A DNA stretch of 64,000 nucleotides, taken from assembly GCF_009208555.1 (NCBI RefSeq), contig NZ_WFLI01000018.1, positions 56,749 through 120,748 of the forward strand. Direction: 5' to 3'. Position numbers and translations under genes: made by a program. The stretch is from Janthinobacterium violaceinigrum (GTDB taxonomy: Bacteria > Pseudomonadota > Gammaproteobacteria > Burkholderiales > Burkholderiaceae_D). Shown here piece after piece: positions 51,320 through 58,064 of this stretch. How positions within the stretch are numbered: position 1 is the stretch's first letter; every line of letters starts with the position of its first letter. The notes under the pieces are model-generated. The model did not search any database. It saw only the letters and a list, made by a program, of their open reading frames with translations, and was not told the origin of the DNA.

Positions 51320-52816
51320 ATGCCCGCCACGCACCTGCACCAGATCATCGCCACCTTGCCGCTGCGGCGCGGCGGCACCGAGCCCCTGTTTCGCCAGCTG
51401 TATGCGGCCATCAAGGCCGCCATCCTCGATGGCCGCATGAGTCCCGGCATGCAGCTGCCGCCCACGCGCGACTTTTGCCGCCTGCTGGCCGTGTCGCGCC
51501 AGACGGTGCTCAATGCGTATGCGCTGCTGGTGGCGGAAGGCTATCTCGATGGCGCCGTGGGGCGCGGCACCTTTGTCAGCCGCGACGTTCCGCTGCCCGT
51601 GTCCATGGCCGCGCCGGCCGGCAAGATGGACGCGCCCGGCCTGCTGCGGCCCCTGTCGGCGCGCGGACAGGGCGTGGTGGCGGCCATGCGCCAGGTGGCG
51701 ATACACCGTGGCCCGCTGCGCGCTTTTCGCGTCGGCATGCCGCGCATCGACCATTTCCCGTTCGACGTGTGGAACCGCCTGGAGGCGCGGCGCTGGCGCC
51801 GCCCCGACCACCAGTTCGGCTACAGCGATCCGGCCGGCTACCTGCCGCTGCGCGAACTGCTGTGCGTGTACCTGAAGGCGTCGCGCGGGGTCCAGTGCAC
51901 GCCGCAGCAGATCGTCATCACCTCGGGTTCGCAGCAGGCGCTGTTTTTGCTGTCGACCATCCTGCTGGCGCCCGGCGACGCGGCCTGGATGGAGTCGCCC
52001 GGCTACCGTGGCGCCAGCGGCCCGCTGCGCGCGGCCGGCGCGCGCGTGTTTCCCGTCCCCGTCGATGCGCAGGGGCTGGATGTGGCATATGGCGTGGCGC
52101 ACTGTCCGCAGGCGAAGCTGGCCTACGTGACGCCGTCGCACCAGATGCCGCTGGGCGCGAGCATGAGTTTGCCCCGCCGCCTGGCCCTGCTGGCCTGGGC
52201 CGCGCAGCACAAGGCGTGGGTGGTGGAAGACGATTACGACAGCGAATACCGCTACACGGGCGCGCCGCTCGCGTCGCTGCAAAGCCTGGACCGGGCCGGC
52301 TGCGTGGTGTACGTGGGCACCCTGTCGAAAGTGCTGTTCCCCGGGCTGCGCCTGGGCTACATGGTGGCGCCGCCCGCGCTGGCCGAGGCGCTGGTGCAGG
52401 CCAAGGCCGTGATGGACCGGCACACGGCCATCGTGCCGCAGATGGTGCTGGCCGACTTCATCGCCGAAGGCCACTTTGGCCGCCACATCCGCCGCACGCG
52501 CGACAGCAATGCCGAACGGCGCGATCTGCTGGTGCGCGGGATTGCGCGCGAACTGGACGACCAGCTCATGTGCGGTCCGGCCGACAGCGGCCTGGAACTG
52601 TGCGCGTATTTTCGCGACGGGCACGACGAGGAAGCGGTGTCGCGCGCGGGACTGGAACGGGGCATCGAACTGCGTCCGCTGGGCCACTATGCGGACCCCG
52701 ACGCCGGCGCCGCCTGCGCCACGCCGCCAGGGCTGCTGCTGGGCTTTGCGGCGATTCCCCCTGCCGAGATGGCGCACGGCCTGCTGGAACTGGGGCGCAT
52801 CCTGCGCGGCCGATAA
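51320..52816 (+). CDS. MocR-type regulator (GntR DNA-binding + PLP aminotransferase domain)
   Basis: A 498-residue regulator. The N-terminal GntR winged helix (about 18-85) has LYAAIKAAILDGRMSPGMQLPPTR and LLAVSRQTVLNAYALLVAEGYL; the C-terminal class I aminotransferase-like domain (about 120-498) binds PLP through the Lys in VGTLSKVLFPGLRLGY. MocR proteins use PLP or an amino-acid-like ligand to activate a divergent gene. Here the divergent pair is OsmC-PaiB, the likely target. ATG 51320 follows GAGGA; a TTG 12 bases earlier is less likely. Confidence 0.9.
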   Translation: MPATHLHQIIATLPLRRGGTEPLFRQLYAAIKAAILDGRMSPGMQLPPTRDFCRLLAVSRQTVLNAYALLVAEGYLDGAVGRGTFVSRDVPLPVSMAAPAGKMDAPGLLRPLSARGQGVVAAMRQVAIHRGPLRAFRVGMPRIDHFPFDVWNRLEARRWRRPDHQFGYSDPAGYLPLRELLCVYLKASRGVQCTPQQIVITSGSQQALFLLSTILLAPGDAAWMESPGYRGASGPLRAAGARVFPVPVDAQGLDVAYGVAHCPQAKLAYVTPSHQMPLGASMSLPRRLALLAWAAQHKAWVVEDDYDSEYRYTGAPLASLQSLDRAGCVVYVGTLSKVLFPGLRLGYMVAPPALAEALVQAKAVMDRHTAIVPQMVLADFIAEGHFGRHIRRTRDSNAERRDLLVRGIARELDDQLMCGPADSGLELCAYFRDGHDEEAVSRAGLERGIELRPLGHYADPDAGAACATPPGLLLGFAAIPPAEMAHGLLELGRILRGR

Positions 52817-52850
52817 ACTATACTGACACTTGCCTGTACACGAAGACACC

Positions 52851-53420
52851 ATGACCATGAACACGATCCGCTGCTCCTGGGCCAATCCGGCCAATCCCCG
52901 CTACCTTGCGTATCACGACACGGAGTGGGGCGTGCCCTGCCACGACGAGCGCCGGCTGTTCGAGATGCTGAACCTGGAAGGCGCGCAGGCAGGCCTGAGC
53001 TGGGAAACCATCCTCAACAAGCGCGATACCTACCGTGCGGCCTTCGACGGCTGGGATGCGGAAAAGATCGCCGCGTATGGCCCGGACAAGGTGGCGCAGC
53101 TGCTGGCGGACCCCGGCATCGTGCGCAACCGCCTGAAGGTGGCGGCGGCCATCACGAATGCGCAAGCCTATCTGCGTTTGCGCGCGGAAGGCCAGACCCT
53201 GGACGGCTTCCTGTGGGCATATGTCGATGGCCAGCCCATCGTCAACAGCTGGCAGCCCGGCGAGCGTCCCGCCAGGACGGATTTGTCCGACAAATTGTCG
53301 AAAGACTTGCTCAAGCGGGGCTTCAAGTTTGTCGGTTCGACCATCGTCTATGCCTACATGCAGGGCATCGGCATGGTCGACGACCATGCGCCTGCCTGTT
53401 TTTGCCGCGCGGGGCGCTGA
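52851..53420 (+). CDS. tag: DNA-3-methyladenine glycosylase I
   Basis: A 189-residue base-excision repair enzyme that removes 3-methyladenine. It begins with the family pattern RCSWANPANPRYLAYHDTEWGVP (Cys and His zinc ligands) and continues with the catalytic-Glu region LNLEGAQAGLSWETILNKR near 45. The C-terminal zinc site is DDHAPACFCR. Length and motifs match Tag. ATG 52851 or the ATG two codons later could be used. Its stop overlaps the start of the mnmC-like gene (TGATG). The gene follows the MocR regulator by 34 bases. Confidence 0.93.
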   Translation: MTMNTIRCSWANPANPRYLAYHDTEWGVPCHDERRLFEMLNLEGAQAGLSWETILNKRDTYRAAFDGWDAEKIAAYGPDKVAQLLADPGIVRNRLKVAAAITNAQAYLRLRAEGQTLDGFLWAYVDGQPIVNSWQPGERPARTDLSDKLSKDLLKRGFKFVGSTIVYAYMQGIGMVDDHAPACFCRAGR

Positions 53421-55051
53421 TGCGCCGCGCGCTGGTCCTGCTCGACACGGACTTTGACGGCGCGCGCCTGCGCGCCGCCTGTGCCGCGCATGGCGGGCGC
53501 CGCCTGCATTACATCGCGCTGGCGCCGCGTCCCGTCGACGCCAGCCACCTGCCCGAGGAATGGCGCATGCAATGGCCGCCCTGCGTGCCGGGCCTGCACC
53601 GCATGGTATCGCGCGATGGCTTGCTGACCCTCGACGTGCTGATCGGCGAGCCGGAGGCTTGCCTGGCGCAGGTAGCGGCGCGCATCGATGAAGTGCTGCT
53701 GGCGTGGGTGCCTGCCGCCGTGCCGCTGCTGGCGCGCCTGCTGGTGGACGGCGCCCGCCTGCAGGCCGTGCACCTCGACGAGGCGCAGCGCGCGGCGCTG
53801 CAGAAGAACGGTTTTGTCTTCGACGAGAGCCGTTTGCGCGCCGTGTTTTATGCGCGGCGGGGAGAACACGTGGCTGCCGTGGCGCCCGAGCGGCGCGCCA
53901 TCGTCATCGGCGCGGGCGTGGCCGGCGCGGCCGCCTGCGAACGGCTGGCCGCGCGGGGCTGGAAAGTGACCCTGGTCGAGCGCCACGCGCAGCCGGCCAG
54001 CGAAGCGTCGGGCAACCTGGCGGGCATCTTCATGCCGCAGCTGTCGAAGGACGACAATATCGCCACGCGCCTGGTGCGCGCCGCCTATCTGTACTCGCTG
54101 CGCTACTGGAAAGACCTGGGCGGCATCGGCGCCGCCTTCGACGGCGCGCAATGCGGCGTGCTGCAGCTGGCGCGCGACGGCGCGCATGCGCAGGTGCAGC
54201 GGCAGATCGCCGCCAGTGGCCTGTATCCGCGCCAGTACGCCCGCTGGCTGGACGCGCCCGAGGCGAGCGCCATGCTGGGCGCGCCGGCACCCGATGGCGC
54301 CTGGTGGTTCGAACAGGGCGGCTGGGCGCGCCCATCCTCCGTCTGCGCGGCCATGCTGGATGCCTGCGGCGCCTTGCTCACGCGGCGCTTTTCCAGCAGC
54401 GCCCTGCGCCTGGAACGTGGCGACGAGGAATGGCTGGTGCGCGATGCCGACGGCGGCCTGATCGCGGCGGCGCCCACCGTCATCCTGGCGGCCGGCACGG
54501 GGGCGGTTGATTTCGCGCAGGCGGCGGACCTGCCGCTGGACGCCGTGCGCGGCCAGGTCACGCACCTGGCCGCAGGCAGCCTGCCGTCGCTGCCGTTTGT
54601 CGCCTGCCGCGAAGCCTACATGACGCCGGCGCATGAGGGCGTCGTCTGCGTCGGCGCCACCTACGACGCCGAGGCGGATGCCACGGTGCGCGCGGCCAGC
54701 CAGCACGAGAATATCCGCAAGATCGCCGATATCCTCGACATTCCCGTGTTCGATGCGCCGCTGGCCGGACGCACGGGTTTTCGCTGCGTGGCGCCGGACC
54801 GCCTGCCGCTGGCGGGCGCTTTGCCCGATCCCGGCGTGCCGGGCCGCTGCGAGCGCCTGCGCGACGTGCCCCGCTGGCCCGGCCTGTTTGGCTTGCTCGG
54901 CTACGCGTCGCGCGGCTTGATCTGGGCGCCGCTGGCGGCCGAACTGCTGGCTTGCCAGCTCGAGGGCGAGCCGCTGCCGCTGGAGCGCCAGCTGGCGGAG
55001 GCGCTCGATCCTGCGCGCTTTCTGCTGCGCGAGCGCCGCCGGGCTTCCTGA
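53420..55051 (+). CDS. MnmC-like FAD oxidoreductase with degenerate methyltransferase domain
   Basis: A 543-residue protein. Residues about 159-543 form an FAD-dependent amine oxidoreductase domain (Rossmann motif AIVIGAGVAGAAACERLAARG, 160-180) like the C-terminal half of MnmC, which converts cmnm5s2U34 to nm5s2U34 in tRNA. Residues 1-158 align with the MnmD methyltransferase domain only loosely (HYIALAPRPV, WPPCVPGLHRM, LDVLIGEPEACLAQV) and lack the SAM glycine motif and the DGFAPxxNPxxW motif. So the methyltransferase half appears vestigial. It overlaps tag by 1 base. The MnmC assignment is fairly sure; activity is uncertain. Confidence 0.8.
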   Translation: MRRALVLLDTDFDGARLRAACAAHGGRRLHYIALAPRPVDASHLPEEWRMQWPPCVPGLHRMVSRDGLLTLDVLIGEPEACLAQVAARIDEVLLAWVPAAVPLLARLLVDGARLQAVHLDEAQRAALQKNGFVFDESRLRAVFYARRGEHVAAVAPERRAIVIGAGVAGAAACERLAARGWKVTLVERHAQPASEASGNLAGIFMPQLSKDDNIATRLVRAAYLYSLRYWKDLGGIGAAFDGAQCGVLQLARDGAHAQVQRQIAASGLYPRQYARWLDAPEASAMLGAPAPDGAWWFEQGGWARPSSVCAAMLDACGALLTRRFSSSALRLERGDEEWLVRDADGGLIAAAPTVILAAGTGAVDFAQAADLPLDAVRGQVTHLAAGSLPSLPFVACREAYMTPAHEGVVCVGATYDAEADATVRAASQHENIRKIADILDIPVFDAPLAGRTGFRCVAPDRLPLAGALPDPGVPGRCERLRDVPRWPGLFGLLGYASRGLIWAPLAAELLACQLEGEPLPLERQLAEALDPARFLLRERRRAS

Positions 55052-55056
55052 TTACA

Positions 55057-55117
55057 CCCGGAAGCGAGTTCCGGGGGCGGACCCTCGGGGGGAATATGCC
55101 CCAATGGGGCATATTCC
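55057..55117. repeat. consecutive perfect hairpins after mnmC-like gene
   Basis: CCCGGAA (55057-55063) pairs with TTCCGGG (55069-55075), and GGAATATGCCCC (55091-55102), AAT, GGGGCATATTCC (55106-55117) form a perfect 12-bp stem. A small TTCC-GAA-GGAA stem follows near 55121-55131. No T-run follows the long stem directly. They lie between the mnmC-like and rhodanese genes and may be a terminator/REP composite. Confidence 0.55.
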
Positions 55118-55248
55118 GATTCCGAAGGAACTGATCCCATATACGTTTTTCAGCTTTCCAAACTCTTTTTAATTTGTTTTCCGAACAACATAAGTTCGCT
55201 ACAGTGAGCTTGTGCTTGTTTTTGACGACGGAATGAAGAGGTGGAAAG

Positions 55249-55746
55249 ATGGCTGCTGCAGAACTGGTGTTCGATCCCCGCGCCGTGCATGGCGAAGGGG
55301 CGTTCGAGGAAGTGCTCAAGCATGCGCGCGCCCAGGCGCAGGCGCAGGGCTTGCCGTATGCGGGCATCGTCAGCGCGCAGGATGCGTGGCAGCTGGTGCA
55401 GGCCGGCAAAGCCGTGCTGGTCGACGTGCGCACGAACGAGGAGCGCACGTTCGTCGGCTACGTGCCCGCCTCGCTGCACGTGGCCTGGGCCACCGGCACG
55501 TCCATGAACCGCAATCCCCGCTTTACGCGCGAACTGGAAGCCAGGGCGGGCGGCAAGGATGCCGTCGTGGTGCTGCTGTGCCGCAGCGGCAAGCGCTCGG
55601 CGCTGGCGGCCGAAGCGGCGGCCAAGGCCGGTTTTACGCACGTCTTCAATATCGCACAAGGCTTCGAGGGCGACCTCGACGAACAGCAGCAGCGGGGCCA
55701 CAGCGGCGGCTGGCGCTGGCACAGTTTGCCTTGGCTGCAAGATTAA
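55249..55746 (+). CDS. rhodanese-like sulfurtransferase of encapsulin operon
   Basis: A 165-residue single-domain rhodanese. The active-site Cys is in LLCRSGKRSALAAEAA near residue 111, the standard CxxGxR loop, and the N-terminal VLVDVRTNEERTFVGYVPASLHV matches the family. It has about 40 extra N-terminal residues. It probably moves sulfane sulfur between proteins or from thiosulfate. Serine acetyltransferase, encapsulin and cysteine desulfurase genes follow, an arrangement known for family 2A encapsulin systems. An inverted CGAAC-N7-GTTCG (55182-55198) lies in the promoter region upstream. Confidence 0.9.
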   Translation: MAAAELVFDPRAVHGEGAFEEVLKHARAQAQAQGLPYAGIVSAQDAWQLVQAGKAVLVDVRTNEERTFVGYVPASLHVAWATGTSMNRNPRFTRELEARAGGKDAVVVLLCRSGKRSALAAEAAAKAGFTHVFNIAQGFEGDLDEQQQRGHSGGWRWHSLPWLQD

Positions 55747-55765
55747 ATCTCCCTTCAGGACCACC

Positions 55766-56767
55766 ATGAACCAGCGAGCCACTCCCCCTGCCTCCCTTGC
55801 CGCGCAGCCGCAATGGGAATTGCGCCAGATCGTCGATGAATTGCGCGCCGTGCGCGAGCAGTGGCGCGAAGGGCTGGCCAGCAGCCAGGAGTGCGGCGCG
55901 CGCGAATTCCCGTCGCGCCAGCATTTGCGCGATATCGTGAGCGCCCTGTGCGCGGCCCTGTTCCCCATGCGCCTGGGGCCCCTCGACCTGCAGCAGGAGA
56001 GCGAGGATTTCTTTGTCGGCCACACGCTCGACACGACCTTGACGGGCTTGCACGAACAGGTGCGGCGCGAACTCAGTTATCACGCGCGCCAGCACGGCTT
56101 GCAGCAGACGGTCTCCATCGAGCAGCAGGCGCTGGCCATCGTGCAGCGTTTCGCCCGCGCGCTGCCGCGCATCCGCGCCCAGCTCGACACGGACGTGGCG
56201 GCCGCCTTCCATGGCGACCCGGCCGCGCACAGCGTCGATGAAGTGCTGCTGTGCTATCCGGGCATCCTGGCCATCATCCATTACCGCCTCGCCCATGCCT
56301 TGTATGCGCTGGGTGCGCCGCTGGTGGCGCGCATCATCGCCGAAGTGGCCCATTCGCAGACGGGCATCGACATCCACCCGGGCGCCATCATCGGCAGCAG
56401 TTTTTTCATCGACCATGGCACGGGCGTGGTGATCGGCGAGACGGCCATCATCGGCGAACGGGTGCGCATTTATCAAGCCGTCACCCTGGGCGCCAAGCGC
56501 TTTCCCGCCGGCGCCGACGGCGTGCTGAAAAAGGGCTTGGCGCGCCATCCCATCGTGCAGGACGACGTGGTCATCTATGCGGGAGCGACGATCCTGGGAC
56601 GGGTGACCATCGGCCAGGGCTCCGTCATCGGCGGCAACGTCTGGCTGACCCGCAGCGTGGCGCCAGGCAGCCATGTCACGCAAGCGCACAGCCAGCAGGA
56701 GGCGGCCGAATTGCCGGCCCTCGCCGCTACCGTTGCACCGCATTCCGCCTTTGCCCATCACCCATGA
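55766..56767 (+). CDS. serine O-acetyltransferase (EpsC/CysE type)
   Basis: A 333-residue enzyme making O-acetylserine from serine and acetyl-CoA, the precursor of cysteine. The left-handed beta-helix C-terminal part (about 195-305) has hexapeptide repeats with HSQTGIDIHPGAIIGSSFFIDHGTGVVIGETAIIGE and the catalytic-type His residues in DIHPGA and IDHGTG. The N-terminal helical domain is longer than in E. coli CysE (273 residues). It follows rhodanese by 19 bases with a CAGGACC ribosome site. In this operon it would supply cysteine for the encapsulated desulfurase. Confidence 0.92.
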   Translation: MNQRATPPASLAAQPQWELRQIVDELRAVREQWREGLASSQECGAREFPSRQHLRDIVSALCAALFPMRLGPLDLQQESEDFFVGHTLDTTLTGLHEQVRRELSYHARQHGLQQTVSIEQQALAIVQRFARALPRIRAQLDTDVAAAFHGDPAAHSVDEVLLCYPGILAIIHYRLAHALYALGAPLVARIIAEVAHSQTGIDIHPGAIIGSSFFIDHGTGVVIGETAIIGERVRIYQAVTLGAKRFPAGADGVLKKGLARHPIVQDDVVIYAGATILGRVTIGQGSVIGGNVWLTRSVAPGSHVTQAHSQQEAAELPALAATVAPHSAFAHHP

Positions 56768-56774
56768 GGACAGC

Positions 56775-56999
56775 ATGTTGATCAAACAGTTTGGACTGGC
56801 CGTGCGCCAGTTGCGCGAAGGGCACGGCTGGTCGCAGGAGCGCCTGGCCGAAGCGGCCGACTTGAACCGCTCGTTCATCGGCGAGATCGAACGGGGCGCC
56901 GCCACGCCGTCGCTGCTGACGGTGGAAAAACTGGCCGTCGCGCTGGGCGTCGGCCTGGCGGGTCTGATGGCGCGCTGCGAGCCGGAATTGGTCGATTAA
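56775..56999 (+). CDS. XRE family HTH regulator of encapsulin operon
   Basis: A 74-residue protein that is little more than one helix-turn-helix of the Cro/C1 type: FGLAVRQLREGHGWSQERLAEAADLNRSFIGEIERGAATPSLLTVEKLA spans about residues 5-53 (quoted parts SQERLAEAADLNRSFIGEI). It lacks any sensor domain. ATG 56775 follows GAGGACAGC, 7 bases after the acetyltransferase stop. Three tandem 14-bp repeats begin at its 3' end and precede the encapsulin promoter, so they are candidate binding sites. A role as repressor of the shell gene is inferred. Confidence 0.87.
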   Translation: MLIKQFGLAVRQLREGHGWSQERLAEAADLNRSFIGEIERGAATPSLLTVEKLAVALGVGLAGLMARCEPELVD

Positions 57000-57028
57000 G
57001 GCGGGTCGATTAAAGCGGGTGGATTAAA
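56987..57028 (+). repeat. three tandem 14-bp repeats upstream of encapsulin promoter
   Basis: Units ATTGGTCGATTAAG (56987-57000), GCGGGTCGATTAAA (57001-57014) and GCGGGTGGATTAAA (57015-57028) share a GGTsGATTAAr core and lie head to tail. The first contains the stop codon of the XRE gene. The third ends 24 bases before the -35 box of the encapsulin promoter. Confidence 0.7.
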
Positions 57029-57052
57029 CGCTGCATTGGTGGCGATAGCATG

Positions 57053-57081
57053 TTGAGCAAGTGAGAGGGGTAATCGATACT
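57053..57081 (+). promoter_or_regulatory. sigma70-like promoter of encapsulin
   Basis: TTGAGC (57053-57058) and GATACT (57076-57081) are 17 bases apart. Transcription would begin near 57088, about 44 bases before the encapsulin ATG, and would cover encapsulin and desulfurase separately from the upstream genes. Confidence 0.6.
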
Positions 57082-57131
57082 TTATTTGTTTTTCAGATAA
57101 GCATATTCACTTTTCTCATTAGGAGTCGTTG

Positions 57132-58064
57132 ATGGCCGAAGCAACCCCCGATAGCCAGTTCGCGCTGGGCGATAACGCCGCGCGCCAGCTGGCCAATGCA
57201 AGCAAGAGCGTCCCCCAGCTGTCCACGATCACGCCGCGCTGGCTCGTGCACCTTCTGCAATGGCTGCCCGTGGAAGCGGGTATCTACCGCCTCAACCGCG
57301 TGAAGAATCCGAAGGACGTGCGCGTGGCCTGCTCGCAGCGCGACGAATCGGAACTGCCGCAAACCTTTGTCGACTACGACGACCAGCCGCGCGAATATTT
57401 CCTCAATGCCGTCAGCACGGTGCTCGACGTGCACACGCGCGTGTCGGACCTGTACAGCAGCCCGCACGACCAGATCAAGGAGCAGCTGCGCCTGACCATC
57501 GAAACGATCAAGGAGCGCCAGGAAAGCGAATTGATCAACAATCCCGACTACGGCCTGTTGGCCAGCGTGCACGACGACCAGCGCATCTTTACCCTGACGG
57601 GCGCGCCCACGCCGGACGACCTCGACGAACTGCTGACGAAAGTGTGGAAGGAGCCGGGCTTCTTCCTCGCCCACCCGCTGGCCATTGCCGCCTTTGGCCG
57701 CGAATGCACGCGCCGCGGCGTGCCGCCACCCACCGTCAGCCTGTTCGGTTCGCAGTTCCTCACGTGGCGCGGCGTGCCGCTGGTACCGTCCGACAAGCTG
57801 CCCATCGAAGACGGCAAGACGAAGATCATCCTGCTGCGCGCGGGCGAGCAGCGCCAGGGCGTGATCGGCCTGTTCCAGCCTGGCCTGGCGGGCGAGCAAA
57901 GCCCGGGCCTGTCCGTGCGCTTCATGGGCATCAACCGCCACGCGATTTCGTCCTACCTGATTTCGCTGTATTGCTCGCTGGCCGTGCTGACGGACGATGC
58001 GCTGGCCGTACTGGAAGACGTGGAGATCGGTAAATACCATGACTACCCAGACACCTACAAGTGA
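57132..58064 (+). CDS. srpI: family 2A encapsulin nanocompartment shell protein
   Basis: A 310-residue shell protein with the HK97 phage-capsid-related fold that self-assembles into a protein compartment. Strong resemblance to SrpI and other family 2A encapsulins: ITPRWLVHLLQWLPVEAGIYRL near 37, ACSQRDESELPQTFVDYDDQPREY near 68, TRVSDLYSSPHDQIKEQLRLT near 101, FGRECTRRGVPPPTVSLFGSQF near 195 and SVRFMGINRHAISSYLISLYCSLAVLTDDALAVLE near the end (shown in parts). There is no cyclic-nucleotide-binding insertion, which distinguishes 2A from 2B. AGGAG (57121-57125) is 6 bases upstream. The cargo gene overlaps its end by 26 bases. Confidence 0.93.
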   Translation: MAEATPDSQFALGDNAARQLANASKSVPQLSTITPRWLVHLLQWLPVEAGIYRLNRVKNPKDVRVACSQRDESELPQTFVDYDDQPREYFLNAVSTVLDVHTRVSDLYSSPHDQIKEQLRLTIETIKERQESELINNPDYGLLASVHDDQRIFTLTGAPTPDDLDELLTKVWKEPGFFLAHPLAIAAFGRECTRRGVPPPTVSLFGSQFLTWRGVPLVPSDKLPIEDGKTKIILLRAGEQRQGVIGLFQPGLAGEQSPGLSVRFMGINRHAISSYLISLYCSLAVLTDDALAVLEDVEIGKYHDYPDTYK

